In this document: one piece after another, positions 45,894 through 58,054 of the stretch | Numbering within the stretch: position 1 is the first letter of the stretch | How the letters are laid out: the number at the start of each line of letters is the position of its first letter | Assembly: GCF_002224125.1 (NCBI RefSeq) | Contig: NZ_NCSM01000018.1 | Span: 186,001 to 250,000, forward strand | Direction: 5' to 3' | DNA length: 64,000 bases | Source: Streptomyces sp. NBS 14/10 | GTDB taxonomy: Bacteria > Actinomycetota > Actinomycetes > Streptomycetales > Streptomycetaceae | Notes under the pieces: generated by a model | Told to the model about the DNA's origin: nothing | What the model saw: only the letters and a program-made list of their open reading frames with translations | The model's database searches: none | Made by a program: the position numbers and the translations under genes

Positions 45894-46003
45894 GGCGCCC
45901 ACTCCCCCTCACTCGTGCCGTACGAACGGCCGTGTCAGCGTTCGCCGCCCCCTCACTGGCAGCGTTACCCAGCCCAGCCCCGTTGTCAAACGACAACAGG
46001 CCC

Positions 46004-46258
46004 TTATGGGGTACGGCGCGGGTCTCCCTCAGGAAGCGGACACAGCGCGGCGCGCGCCGCTATCCTGCGGGCCGCACGGTGGGCGTTCTGCGGCGTGCCC
46101 GGCACGGGAATGGCCAGGCAGCGCCCCTCGCACGGGCAGTACAACCGCCCCCAGTGCCCCTCCTTCCTGATCGTCCACCCCCGGGCCACCAGCCGCTCGA
46201 GCGCCATCCGGACTTCCTTCTTCGGATGATCCGCGGCAGACAGCTCCCGCCCGACCAT
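46004..46258 (-). CDS. Small HicA-like protein
   Basis: The 84-aa basic protein starts at ATG 46258 after GGGGAGGG (MVGRELSAADHPKKEVRMAL). The pattern K/R-EVR-AL-RL-A-GW-KEGHWGRLYCPC, then a strand IPVPGTP, resembles the dsRBD-like fold of HicA mRNA-interferase toxins. The His in GHWGRL sits where HicA has its catalytic His. It contains a CPC pair. It is followed by the HTH protein gene at 45006-45893, so the two could form a toxin-antitoxin-like unit. This is inference. Confidence 0.6.
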   Translation of the reverse strand: MVGRELSAADHPKKEVRMALERLVARGWTIRKEGHWGRLYCPCEGRCLAIPVPGTPQNAHRAARRIAARAALCPLPEGDPRRTP

Positions 46259-46696
46259 GCGCGCCCTCCCCAACAGCCTTGACCAGCATGGGTGGTTGTC
46301 CGTCAACCACCGTGGCGCACGACACTACTACCGAGATACGACAATCACTGAAATTGGTGATCAACTGGTAGTGGAAGCGATCAACCCGGCAAATCGCTTG
46401 GCTGTTCGCACGCCGAGCCTGCGGCGTCACCGAAGCCCGGAAAGACGGTCCTCGGTGGCCCGTACGCCTCGGCCGCGGGCGATCAAAGACAAAGAATCCC
46501 TGGAAAGAACCCACCCAACCCAACCAAACCCCACCCCCGTCACCCACGCGGGTGATTCCGCCCGGCCGGGCTGGCGCTCAAGCGGTTCGGCGGGGCAGGC
46601 TCTGCCTCAACAACTCCAGAACATGCGACGGCCCCCGGCCGGGACTCGCAATCCCGATCGAGGGCCTGACCGCCGAGGAAGAGAAGAGCTTCCCCA
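46259..46696. promoter_or_regulatory. Divergent intergenic region with nested inverted repeats, 438 bp
   Basis: GGTGGTTG (46291-46298) and CAACCACC (46304-46311) form a perfect hairpin. ATCAC (46344-46348) and GTGAT (46357-46361) are nested between CACTAC-TACC (46323-46332) and GGTAGTG (46367-46373). The part 46320-46400 is clearly more AT-rich than its surroundings. It separates the HicA-like gene (minus) from the HTH/zinc-ribbon gene (plus) and should contain both promoters. No gene is supported here. Confidence 0.5.
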
Positions 46697-47617
46697 ATGG
46701 CTGAGCAGCAGCTTAGCGCGCGCCCGCGCGCCCGTTCCGTGATTCGCCGATCCGCAGGCGGCGTCACCCAGATCAGTGACTTCCAGCCCAAGCGGTACAC
46801 GATCATCGGCGATCACCTCACCCAGAACCGCGACCTCTCACTGACCGCGATCGGGCTCGGCGCACACATCCAGTCGCTGCCCGACGGGGCCGCCGTGGAC
46901 ATCCGCACGCTGGCCGGGAAGTTCCAGGAAGGCCGGGACCGGATCGCCGCCGCGCTGCGGGAGTTGGAGGAGTGCGGGTACATCAAACGGATCCGGGAGC
47001 GTACGCCCGAGGGGCGGATCGTCACCCGGACGCTCTCGTACAACGTCCCCGGAGCTACCGGCACCCGCCACGCAGCCGAGCCCGTGACCCCCGTGACCGA
47101 GCCGGTCGCCGAGCGGCCCGCCCCGCCCGCGCCCGAGCGCGTCGTACGGCCCCCGGCGGCCACCCCGCCGCCGCCGAGCAGCGACGCCGCCCCCACGCCA
47201 CCGCAGCCGCTCCCCCAGCCCACCGCACCCACCCCACAGCGCCACCACACCGCCGCCGCGCTCCTCGCCGAGCTGTGCCGCGACGACGCCCGGTTACTGT
47301 TCGCCGAGCGCGACGTACGCCGCCTCGCCCCGGGCGTGGCCGCCTGGCTCGAGCGCGGCGCCGCCCCCGAAGCCGTACGCCGCACCCTGATCGCGAGCCT
47401 CCCACCCGACCTGCGCCACCCAGCCGCCCTGGTCGCCCACCGCCTCACCGCGCTGCTCCCGCCACCTCTCCCCGCAGCCAAGCCCAGATCGCACCCCGCC
47501 CCGGTCGTCCCGCTCCAGAACTGCGACGGCTGCGACCGCGCCTTCCGCGCCGTGCTCCCCGGCCGCTGCCGCGACTGCCGCGAGGCCGAGCAGTATCCGG
47601 CCAGGGGCGCGGCCTGA
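46697..47617 (+). CDS. Winged-helix DNA-binding protein with zinc ribbon
   Basis: The 306-aa protein has an N-terminal winged helix (about 25-110: DFQPKRYTIIGDHLTQNRDL, then AGKFQEGRDRIAAALRELEE with recognition helix and wing), like Streptomyces plasmid/phage replication-type helix-turn-helix proteins. A long Pro/Ala linker (about 125-190), a helical segment and a C-terminal zinc ribbon (CDGCDRAF, then GRCRDC) follow. The Uma2 gene starts at the next base after its stop, so the two are co-translated. Role unknown; regulation or replication control is possible. Confidence 0.7.
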   Translation: MAEQQLSARPRARSVIRRSAGGVTQISDFQPKRYTIIGDHLTQNRDLSLTAIGLGAHIQSLPDGAAVDIRTLAGKFQEGRDRIAAALRELEECGYIKRIRERTPEGRIVTRTLSYNVPGATGTRHAAEPVTPVTEPVAERPAPPAPERVVRPPAATPPPPSSDAAPTPPQPLPQPTAPTPQRHHTAAALLAELCRDDARLLFAERDVRRLAPGVAAWLERGAAPEAVRRTLIASLPPDLRHPAALVAHRLTALLPPPLPAAKPRSHPAPVVPLQNCDGCDRAFRAVLPGRCRDCREAEQYPARGAA

Positions 47618-48265
47618 ATGGCGTCCGACGATCACAGGTCCCGAGCACTGCGCTGGCTCCAGGGCAACGCCGGCGCATTCTCGGACTTTGAGGTGCTCGA
47701 AGACCGGGAGCGCCCCCGCTATCAGTCCCTGCGGAACATCGTCGAGCAGATGCGGGAGAGCGTGCCCGGGAAGCTGGAGATCACGCGGGACGCGGTCGTT
47801 CATGACATGGTGGCGCCGTGGGGCCCACACGAGCTGACAGCGGCACGCGTCAGTCGTCGGCTGGAGAAGGTCATGCCGGACGGCCTCCTGGCCCACACGG
47901 GAACGCCCGACGTGGAGGACCCGAACACCGGCGTGCTGCGCCACCCGGACGTGATCCTGATCGCCGAAGCGGACATGGAAGTCGAAGGGTCTCTCGATCC
48001 GCGCGCGCTCATCGCCGCCATCGAGGTGGTGTCCCGGTCCAACCCGGACAACGACTGGGTGGGCAAGATGCGGGACTACCCCCTGCTCGGCATTCCGGTG
48101 TACGTCATCTTCGACCCGCGCGCGGGCGAGGGGACCGTCCTGTCCGATATCCACTCGACCCCGAGCGGCCCCCGTTATGCGACCAGGAAAGACTTCGTGT
48201 ACGGCGAGGACGTGACGATCGGAGATTGGACGATCTCGACGGAGAACCTGCCTCGCTATCCGTAA
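47618..48265 (+). CDS. Uma2 family endonuclease-like protein
   Basis: The 215-aa protein has the Uma2/DUF820 restriction-endonuclease-like core: the HPDVILIAEAD block (Asp), a conserved AAIEVVSRSNPDNDWVGK (Glu, Lys region) and YPLLGIPVYVIFDPR. Nuclease activity has not been shown for most members. Its ATG directly follows the stop of the HTH/zinc-ribbon gene. It is an intact counterpart of the broken Uma2 gene at 40729-41213. Confidence 0.85.
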   Translation: MASDDHRSRALRWLQGNAGAFSDFEVLEDRERPRYQSLRNIVEQMRESVPGKLEITRDAVVHDMVAPWGPHELTAARVSRRLEKVMPDGLLAHTGTPDVEDPNTGVLRHPDVILIAEADMEVEGSLDPRALIAAIEVVSRSNPDNDWVGKMRDYPLLGIPVYVIFDPRAGEGTVLSDIHSTPSGPRYATRKDFVYGEDVTIGDWTISTENLPRYP

Positions 48266-48276
48266 TGGCCCTAGTC

Positions 48277-50643
48277 TCAGGCCCTTGCTCCGGTGGCCGC
48301 GTCCAGGGCATAGACGGCTTCTTTGTTCTTGCTGGTGACGTACAGGACCTTGTCGCCGATCCGCAGGGAGCCGCCGCTGATGTCGGAGGTCCACTTCCTC
48401 GTGCCGGTGACCGCGTCGAGTGCCTGGACATGGGGGTTGTCGGCGGTCTTGCTGACGTACACCACCCGGCCGGCACCCACCAACTCCTGACGGTCAGGGC
48501 TGGTGATCGACCACTTCGTCTCCCCCGTGGCCGCGTCCAGGGCATACAGCTGATCGCGTCCGCGTACGTACAACGTCCCATCGACTGCCGTCAGCGTGCC
48601 GAAGCCCAGGTCGTCTGCGTCTTCCGGGCGCACGGACCACTTCTTCTTCCCGGTGGCAGCATCCAGCGCATGTACCTGCCGGACATCAAAATCCTTGGCG
48701 GAGGACCCGACGACATATGCCACCCCGCCGGCCACCTCCGTGCCCATGTGCGCGCTGGAGACGCCGCCCGCGAATTGGTTGGTGGGGCTGACGAACTCCC
48801 ATTTCCGTGTGCCCGTGACCGCGTCCAGCGCGTACATGGTGATGGGCTCGACGACCGTACGGGTGTACACCAGCTCACCGGCCGCCCATAGCCGGTCGGC
48901 CCAGCGGCCGGTGAAGTCCCACTTCTTCGCACCCGTGGCCGCGTCGAGCGCCCGCATGTTGCCCTTGTCGTCGACGTAGACGTGCAACGCCCCGTCGTCC
49001 GCGGCCAGATAGTCCTTGACGCCGCCGATTCCGCGTCGCGTCACCGACTTCTGGGTCCCGGTGGCCGCGTCCAAGGAGTGGATGGCGTCATCGGCCACGA
49101 CGTACACGTGCACCATCCCGCCGACCGTCGCCAGCCAGGAGACGCTGCCGCCGGGGGCGAAATCCCACTTCGTCTCTCCGGTGGCCGCGTCCAGGACGCA
49201 GAGTTTGTCGGCCCTGCCCGTGACGTACACCGCTCCGCCGATCACCGCCGGAGGCGGGACGTTCAGGGAGTCGCCCTCCCTGTCGCCTGCTTGGCCGTAG
49301 CCCCCACTCTTGAGGGGGTGGGACCACTTCTTCTTCCCGGTGGCCCCGTCCAGCGCGTACACCGTGGCGTCCTGGATGTCCTGCCCCTTGATGTACACCA
49401 CCTTGCCGTCCACCACCGGGGGTGACAGCTTTTGGCCGCCGGCGGTGAACCAGGCCCCGCTTGCCGACGTCCCGTGACCGGGAGACTTCCCGTCGTCGGA
49501 AGACGTCCCGTTGTCGAGCAGGGCGAAGCCGGTCGGGATGCCCGCACCGGCCACGATGGCGGCGCCACCGAGCCACAAGGCTCTGCGCCGGGTGACGAAC
49601 CCTGCCCGGGGTGGGGTCGGCTGGGCCACGCGCGTCGGCGGTGGCCCGGCCGTCGCGGTGGGTGCGTCCGCCGTCGCGGGCGACGCGGGGCCGGCGGGTG
49701 GGGTATCCCTGGGGTCCCTGGGGTCCCTGACGTCCCTGCTGTCCCTGGCGTCCCTGGCATCCCTGCTGTCCCTGGCATCCCCGGCCTCGGCGGTGCGCGT
49801 GGCCATGTCGTGCGGGCTCGGGCCCGAGGCCGCCGGAGACGAGAGGGCGCGGAGGCGGTCGTGGACCCGGGCCGCGGAGGCCGGCCGGTCCTCGGGCGCC
49901 TTGGCGAGCAGTTCCATGACGAGGTCGTCCAGGGCCGCCGGCACCCCGGGCCGGGTCCGGCCCGGGGGCACGGGGGTCTTGGTCAGATGGGCGCTCATCA
50001 TCGACGCCGCGCTGGTGGCGTCGAACGGGAGCTTCCCGGTGAGCAGTTCGTGGAGGACACAGCCGAGGGAGTACAGGTCCGAGCGCGCTTCGCCGGAGTG
50101 CCCGTCGAACCGCTCCGGCGGCATGTACGGGAACGTCCCCATCACCTTGCTCGACGGCAGCGCCTCCATGAACCGCGCGATACCGAAGTCGAGAATCTTC
50201 ACCCGCCCGTCCGCGGCCAGATGCAAGTTCGCCGGCTTCAGATCCCGGTGGATGACGTCCGCCTCATGTGCCCGGGCCAGCCCGGCCGCCACCTGCGCGA
50301 CCCAGTCGACCGCGGTGGGCACCGGTGGGGGGCCTTCCTCGCGGAGCACCGAGGCCAGGTTCCGCCCCTCGAGCAACTCCATGACCAGGAACAGCGACCC
50401 CTCCGCCTCGTCCTCACCGAAGTCGTGCACGGTGACCACGGCGGGATGGTTCAGCGCTCCGGCGGTGTTGGCCTCGCGGCGGAACAAGTCGGCAGCGGCG
50501 GTATCGCCTCTGTCGTGCGGCAGCAGCTTGACCGCCACCCGCCGCCCGATCACCCGGTCGCGGCCCTCCCACACCTCGCCCATACCGCCGCGGCCGACGA
50601 ACCGCACCAGCTCGTAACGCCCGACCAGAACCCGCGCCACCAT
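48277..50643 (-). CDS. Ser/Thr protein kinase with extracytoplasmic PQQ-like beta-propeller
   Basis: The 788-aa protein starts at ATG 50643 after a GGGGGG tract. The Hanks kinase domain (about 8-270) has GRGGMGEV, Lys39, HRDLKPAN (Asp134) and DFG (152-154). A linker with DARDSRD-type repeats (about 288-313) precedes one membrane segment (about 355-376). Outside lies a propeller (about 390-788) with nine ALDAATG-KKW-type repeats, the last completing the ring. It is likely a sensor kinase like mycobacterial PknD in layout; ligand and targets unknown. It converges on the Uma2 gene, 11 bp away. Confidence 0.92.
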   Translation of the reverse strand: MVARVLVGRYELVRFVGRGGMGEVWEGRDRVIGRRVAVKLLPHDRGDTAAADLFRREANTAGALNHPAVVTVHDFGEDEAEGSLFLVMELLEGRNLASVLREEGPPPVPTAVDWVAQVAAGLARAHEADVIHRDLKPANLHLAADGRVKILDFGIARFMEALPSSKVMGTFPYMPPERFDGHSGEARSDLYSLGCVLHELLTGKLPFDATSAASMMSAHLTKTPVPPGRTRPGVPAALDDLVMELLAKAPEDRPASAARVHDRLRALSSPAASGPSPHDMATRTAEAGDARDSRDARDARDSRDVRDPRDPRDTPPAGPASPATADAPTATAGPPPTRVAQPTPPRAGFVTRRRALWLGGAAIVAGAGIPTGFALLDNGTSSDDGKSPGHGTSASGAWFTAGGQKLSPPVVDGKVVYIKGQDIQDATVYALDGATGKKKWSHPLKSGGYGQAGDREGDSLNVPPPAVIGGAVYVTGRADKLCVLDAATGETKWDFAPGGSVSWLATVGGMVHVYVVADDAIHSLDAATGTQKSVTRRGIGGVKDYLAADDGALHVYVDDKGNMRALDAATGAKKWDFTGRWADRLWAAGELVYTRTVVEPITMYALDAVTGTRKWEFVSPTNQFAGGVSSAHMGTEVAGGVAYVVGSSAKDFDVRQVHALDAATGKKKWSVRPEDADDLGFGTLTAVDGTLYVRGRDQLYALDAATGETKWSITSPDRQELVGAGRVVYVSKTADNPHVQALDAVTGTRKWTSDISGGSLRIGDKVLYVTSKNKEAVYALDAATGARA
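49705..49780. repeat. 9-bp minisatellite inside the kinase linker
   Basis: About eight 9-bp units related to TCCCTGGCG (plus strand) run through 49705-49780 and encode the Asp-Arg-rich linker repeats of the kinase. Because the unit is a multiple of three, copy-number change would lengthen or shorten the linker without a frameshift. Confidence 0.8.
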
Positions 50644-51117
50644 TCGTGCCCCCCAAGCGGAATGAGCGAAGCGTAGCGGCCGGGCGCCAAGGGCGCAGCC
50701 TTCGGGCGTGTGCCGTCTTGAGCCTGACCAGGCATGGCCGTGGAGATCACGCCGGACGGGCCGCGTCCCCGGCCGCCTCCATCTCGGCGACGAGCGCTTC
50801 GCCACTGATGCCCCGCAGCGCCGAGGCTGTGGCCGACGAGGGCCGGCCGCCCCGGGTCGAGCCGGGGCGGCCCGCGCGACCGAGTCCGTACGGATCGCGA
50901 CGGTCACCCGGGCGGCGTTTCGCCGCTCTCGAGCTCCATGTGCGAGATCGAGAAACCCCCATGCATGCCCGGACCGGGCACCCGCAAACCAACTCTTGCC
51001 CGATTCGTGACCGACACCATGCCCAAGACGGACAACCTTCCAAGATCACCAACCGTCCCATAGCACGGAGAAGCAGCCGGAGACTTACGTGCTGCACAAG
51101 GGGACGGGGTCACCAGG
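50644..51117. other. Intergenic region, 474 bp, no gene; orphan hairpin
   Basis: Divergent region between the kinase gene (minus) and the PIG-L gene (plus). GGCCGCCCCGG (50845-50855), loop GTCGAG, CCGGGGCGGCC (50862-50872) is a perfect 11-bp terminator-like stem with no gene ending next to it. Open frames across the region lack RBS and have no recognisable product; they may be remains of a lost gene. Confidence 0.5.
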
Positions 51118-53232
51118 TTGAACAGTCGATCCGCCGGGCCTGCCGCCACGCGCAGGCAGGCACTCGCCGCGCTGGCCGCTCTCACCGCCGCCACCGCCGC
51201 CACCACCGCGGGCTGCAGCGGCTCCTCGGGCGCATCGCCCACCTCGCCCGTCCCAGTGCGGCCGCTGTCGCCGCGCCCCGCGGAGTCGTTCGCGAACACC
51301 GAGAACGCGCTGCTGCTGCAGATCCTCGCCCACCCCGACGACGACCTGTACTTCATGAACCCGGACGCCGAACACATGCTGACCGCCGGGGTGCCCGTGG
51401 TCTGCGTGTACGTCACGGCGGGCGAGGCGGCGGGGATCAACCGGGAGGCCGGTACGCCTCGGCCGGGCGCGGACAAGGCCGCGTACTCCGCCGCCCGCCA
51501 CCAGGGGCTGCGCCAGGCGTACGCGCAGCTGCTGGGGCTCGACAAGTTCACCCGCTGGCGGCGCTCGGTGCTGGAGCTGCCCGGCGGGGTCACGGCGGAG
51601 ACGAACGTGCTGGGGAACGGCGGGCGCAGCGTGCGGCTGATCTTCCTCAACATCGCCATGCTGTCCGCGGGGAACGTACGCATCCCCCAGCTGTGGAATC
51701 TCCCGGGCATCCTCATGCGTACGCTGATCGCCGCCGACTCCCCGGTCCGCGCCCCCAGCACCTACCGCCACCAGACCCTCGTCGACGTGCTCGCCGGGAT
51801 CATGGACCGCTACCGGCCCACCGTGATCCACACCCTGGACCCCGACCCCGACTTCCAGGTCCACGACGCCACCCACCCCCGCGACAACGACCAGCCGGGC
51901 TGCTCCGACCACCGGGACCACACCCCGGTCGCGCTGTTCGCCTGGAAGGCCATCGCGCAGTGGGCGGACGATGTGGCGCGGCGCGAGAAGCGGGCGCCGC
52001 GCTTCACGGTCACGTCGTTCCGCGGCTACTACAACCAGCGCTGGCCGCACAATCTGCCGCCCGCCGTGGTCGAGCAGAAGGCGCGCGCCGTGGCGGCGTA
52101 CGGCGGCAGCCCGCAGTGGGACTGCGGCAACGCGGCGGGCTGCGGCGACTACGGGCAGGGCGGCACCCGGCCGCTGACCAACCGCAAGGGCTGGATCCGC
52201 TCCACCCACTACCGCTACCCCAGCGCCCTGCCCACACCGCTGACCGACCCCGACGGCCGCCTCGTCGCCTACGGCGCGCTGGGCGCACAGGCAGTGCGGT
52301 GGCGCGAGACCGCGCCCGGCAGCGGGCGCTTCGGCGCGCCACAGGGCCTGGGCGGCGGGCCGCTGGCCCCGGCGCTGTGCGCGGTACGGGACGCCCGCGG
52401 CCGCCATGTGCTGATCGCGCTGCGCTTCTCCGCGCTGGACGGACAGGGCGGCGCCAACACCCGCGAACTGGTGGCGCTGGAGCAGCGCACCCCGGGCGGG
52501 CCGTTCCGGGCCTGGACCGGCCTCGGCACCCCCGACTCCGACCCCGAGCACGGCCGCCGCGTCGGCTGCCCGGCGGCCGTGGCAACCCCGGACGGCCGGG
52601 TCCATCTCTTCGTACGCACCGCCGACAAGGGTCTGGCCACCCGGATACGGGAGGCGAACGGGGCGTGGGGGCCCTGGCAGCGGCTGGAGGGCGGCGAGAT
52701 CCAGGACGGGCTGACCGTACTGCTGGACCGGCAGGCGCGGGTCCATGTCGTCGCGGCGGGCCGGGACACCGTGCACTACTGGGCCCAGGACCGGCCGGGC
52801 GACCCGGTGGCGCTCCGGCCGCTCGCGGGCCTGCCGCGGCCGGGCGAGCAGCCGGGCGCGGTGCCCTCCCCGGACGGGTCGATCGCGCTGGTCTACCGCC
52901 CGCCCGCCGGTGCGGTGCCATACGTGCACAGCGGCGGCACCTCCGTACCGCTGCGCCACTTCGAGGGCTACGGGCCGGTCACCGCCCACGCCCTGGCCGC
53001 GTCCGGCGGCCGCCAGGGGCCGCTTCTGCTGCTGAGCCGGGATCTGAACGGCGAGGTGCAGGTCCAGTACGGCACGAAGCCCGCGGCCAAACCGCTGCGC
53101 CCCCCGAGCCGGCTGGTCCCGGTGGGCACGCCGACGCTGCTGGCGGGCGAGGGCGAGCAGGTGCGCGTGGTGGGCATGTCCCCCGGCGCCGCGCCCTGGA
53201 TCTGGCGGCCCCGCGCCACGTCCCGGGCGTAG
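51118..53232 (+). CDS. PIG-L family deacetylase, secreted lipoprotein type, with C-terminal propeller-like region
   Basis: The 704-aa product appears to start at TTG 51118 (NSRSAGPAATRRQ), with AAGGGG upstream. It has a twin-Arg signal with lipobox-like TTAGC (Cys33). The PIG-L domain (about 62-330) has the zinc/active-site motif H72-PDDD and the later DHRDH. The C-terminal half (about 380-700) has repeated W-x5-L-x-G segments (GPWQRLEGGEI, GPFRAWTGLGT) like a sialidase-type or lectin propeller. PIG-L enzymes remove N-acetyl groups from GlcNAc-type sugars. Substrate unknown; the external location suggests a wall or environmental glycan. Confidence 0.85.
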   Translation: MNSRSAGPAATRRQALAALAALTAATAATTAGCSGSSGASPTSPVPVRPLSPRPAESFANTENALLLQILAHPDDDLYFMNPDAEHMLTAGVPVVCVYVTAGEAAGINREAGTPRPGADKAAYSAARHQGLRQAYAQLLGLDKFTRWRRSVLELPGGVTAETNVLGNGGRSVRLIFLNIAMLSAGNVRIPQLWNLPGILMRTLIAADSPVRAPSTYRHQTLVDVLAGIMDRYRPTVIHTLDPDPDFQVHDATHPRDNDQPGCSDHRDHTPVALFAWKAIAQWADDVARREKRAPRFTVTSFRGYYNQRWPHNLPPAVVEQKARAVAAYGGSPQWDCGNAAGCGDYGQGGTRPLTNRKGWIRSTHYRYPSALPTPLTDPDGRLVAYGALGAQAVRWRETAPGSGRFGAPQGLGGGPLAPALCAVRDARGRHVLIALRFSALDGQGGANTRELVALEQRTPGGPFRAWTGLGTPDSDPEHGRRVGCPAAVATPDGRVHLFVRTADKGLATRIREANGAWGPWQRLEGGEIQDGLTVLLDRQARVHVVAAGRDTVHYWAQDRPGDPVALRPLAGLPRPGEQPGAVPSPDGSIALVYRPPAGAVPYVHSGGTSVPLRHFEGYGPVTAHALAASGGRQGPLLLLSRDLNGEVQVQYGTKPAAKPLRPPSRLVPVGTPTLLAGEGEQVRVVGMSPGAAPWIWRPRATSRA

Positions 53233-53253
53233 CCGCGTACCAAAGAGGCACGC

Positions 53254-53301
53254 CAAAGGCCCCGCTCCACCGTCCTCGCGGACGGGGGTGCGGGGCCTTT
53301 G
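53254..53301. terminator. Bidirectional terminator between PIG-L and tuf
   Basis: CAAAGGCCCCGC (53254-53265) pairs with GCGGGGCCTTTG (53290-53301), and the interior adds CGTCC/GGACG pairing. It sits between convergent stops at 53232 (+) and 53337 (-), with AAA/TTT edges on both sides. Confidence 0.85.
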
Positions 53302-53336
53302 AGCAGCCCGCTCCGTAGAGCTGGAGCAGCGTCAGG

Positions 53337-54530
<1,194 letters not shown>

Positions 54531-54753
54531 TGGGGTCCTCCTGTGGAGTGGTTCTGTACGCATCCACACTTTGCGGATGGGTTCAGGTGGTCTTACCGAA
54601 CCGGCCAGGACCCCGAGGGGGATGCCCTTCGCCGTATTCGTGTGGGGGCCGGCGGCCGGGGCCCGTCACAGATGCCACGTTGAGCGATCTGCGACGGAAT
54701 GCCCCGATGCCTTTGCTCCAGCCTAAAGGGTGAGAAACGCGGATGAACCCGCC

Positions 54754-56877
<2,124 letters not shown>

Positions 56878-56915
56878 ATGGCTCAGTCTTCTCTCGGTTC
56901 TCGATGGGGTAGCGA

Positions 56916-57386
56916 CTACCAGCGGTAGTGCGCGAAGGCCTTGTTGGACTCGGCCATCTTGTGGGTGTCCTCGCGACGCTTGACGGAGGCGCCCAGACCG
57001 TTGCTGGCGTCCAGCAGCTCGTTCATCAGGCGCTCGGTCATGGTCTTCTCACGACGGGCGCGGGAGTAGCCCACGAGCCAGCGCAGCGCGAGGGTGGAGG
57101 AGCGGCCGGGGCGAACCTCGACCGGCACCTGGTAGGTGGCGCCACCGACGCGGCGGGAGCGGACCTCGAGGGTCGGCTTCACGTTCTCCAGCGCGCGCTT
57201 GAGCGTGATGACCGGGTCGTTGCCGGACTTCTCGCGCAGGCCCTCCATGGCGCCGTAGACGATGCGCTCGGCGGTGGAGCGCTTGCCGTTCAGCAGCACC
57301 TTGTTGATGAGGGAGGTCACCAGAGGAGAGTTGTAGACCGGGTCGATGATGACCGGGCGCTTCGGGGCGGGGCCCTTACGAGGCAT
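56916..57386 (-). CDS. rpsG: 30S ribosomal protein S7 (uS7)
   Basis: The 156-aa product ([20 protein letters not shown]) contains the S7 signature [20 protein letters not shown] and nucleates the 30S head. In E. coli it regulates the str operon. It starts 2 nt after the rpsL stop. Confidence 0.98.
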   Translation of the reverse strand: MPRKGPAPKRPVIIDPVYNSPLVTSLINKVLLNGKRSTAERIVYGAMEGLREKSGNDPVITLKRALENVKPTLEVRSRRVGGATYQVPVEVRPGRSSTLALRWLVGYSRARREKTMTERLMNELLDASNGLGASVKRREDTHKMAESNKAFAHYRW

Positions 57387-57388
57387 TC

Positions 57389-57760
57389 TTACTTCTCCTT
57401 CTTGGCGCCGTAGCGGCTGCGAGCCTGCTTGCGGTTCTTGACGCCCTGCGTGTCGAGGGAGCCGCGGATGATCTTGTAGCGAACACCCGGCAGGTCCTTC
57501 ACACGGCCGCCACGCACGAGCACGATGGAGTGCTCCTGCAGGTTGTGGCCCTCACCCGGAATGTAAGCGGTGACCTCGATGCCGCTGGTCAGACGCACAC
57601 GCGCGACCTTACGCAGGGCCGAGTTCGGCTTCTTCGGGGTGGTCGTGAAAACACGCGTGCAGACGCCACGGCGCTGGGGCGAACCCTCGAGCGCGGGCGT
57701 CTTGTTCTTCTCGACCTTGTCCTGCCGGCCCTTGCGGACCAGCTGCTGGATCGTAGGCAC
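57389..57760 (-). CDS. rpsL: 30S ribosomal protein S12 (uS12)
   Basis: The 123-aa product starts at GTG 57760 ([20 protein letters not shown]). The streptomycin-relevant loops read [15 protein letters not shown] and [20 protein letters not shown], both wild-type (Lys at the positions where resistance changes occur). It is the first gene of the str operon, and its leader carries the 29-nt element shared with rpsJ. Confidence 0.98.
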   Translation of the reverse strand: MPTIQQLVRKGRQDKVEKNKTPALEGSPQRRGVCTRVFTTTPKKPNSALRKVARVRLTSGIEVTAYIPGEGHNLQEHSIVLVRGGRVKDLPGVRYKIIRGSLDTQGVKNRKQARSRYGAKKEK

Positions 57761-57811
57761 CGTTTCTCCGGTTTCTGTGTGCCAGTCTCGATAAAGCTAA
57801 CCTGGGGATTT

Positions 57812-57840
57812 CTCCGACCCACGCGGTCGGGTGTGTCGCG
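57812..57840 (-). promoter_or_regulatory. Conserved r-protein leader element, copy 2 (rpsL)
   Basis: On the minus strand it reads CGCGACACACCCGACC, then GCGTGGGTCGGAG, one base different from the rpsJ copy (39392-39420). The CCGACC/GGTCGG hairpin (57814-57819 and 57825-57830) is identical. It ends 52 nt before the rpsL start codon. The sequence on both sides differs from the rpsJ leader. Confidence 0.7.
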
Positions 57841-58054
57841 CACTGCAGACCCCCGCGCAGATTGCGGGAGAGTGCAGATTGTTGGTGTCGACACCTCGGC
57901 CTCCCGGAGGCCCCTCCGGGCCCTGAGGCCGCTGAAGAGTGCGCATACGGGAGCCCAGGGACACCCCAGGCACAAGGTCAGAGCGTACCTACCGCATCGG
58001 CTCCGGTCAAAACAAATGCACACGCGGCAAGGCACACCGGCCCGCAAGCATAGC

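Noticed and set aside
45932..46282. Plus-strand open frames opposite the HicA-like gene
   Set aside because: The minus-strand product matches a conserved small-protein pattern with a good RBS. The plus-strand frames have no start signals.
50747..51097. A 116-codon minus-strand frame between the kinase and PIG-L genes
   Set aside because: No RBS, Cys/Arg-rich composition unlike its neighbours, and it contains a terminator-like hairpin. No family resemblance.
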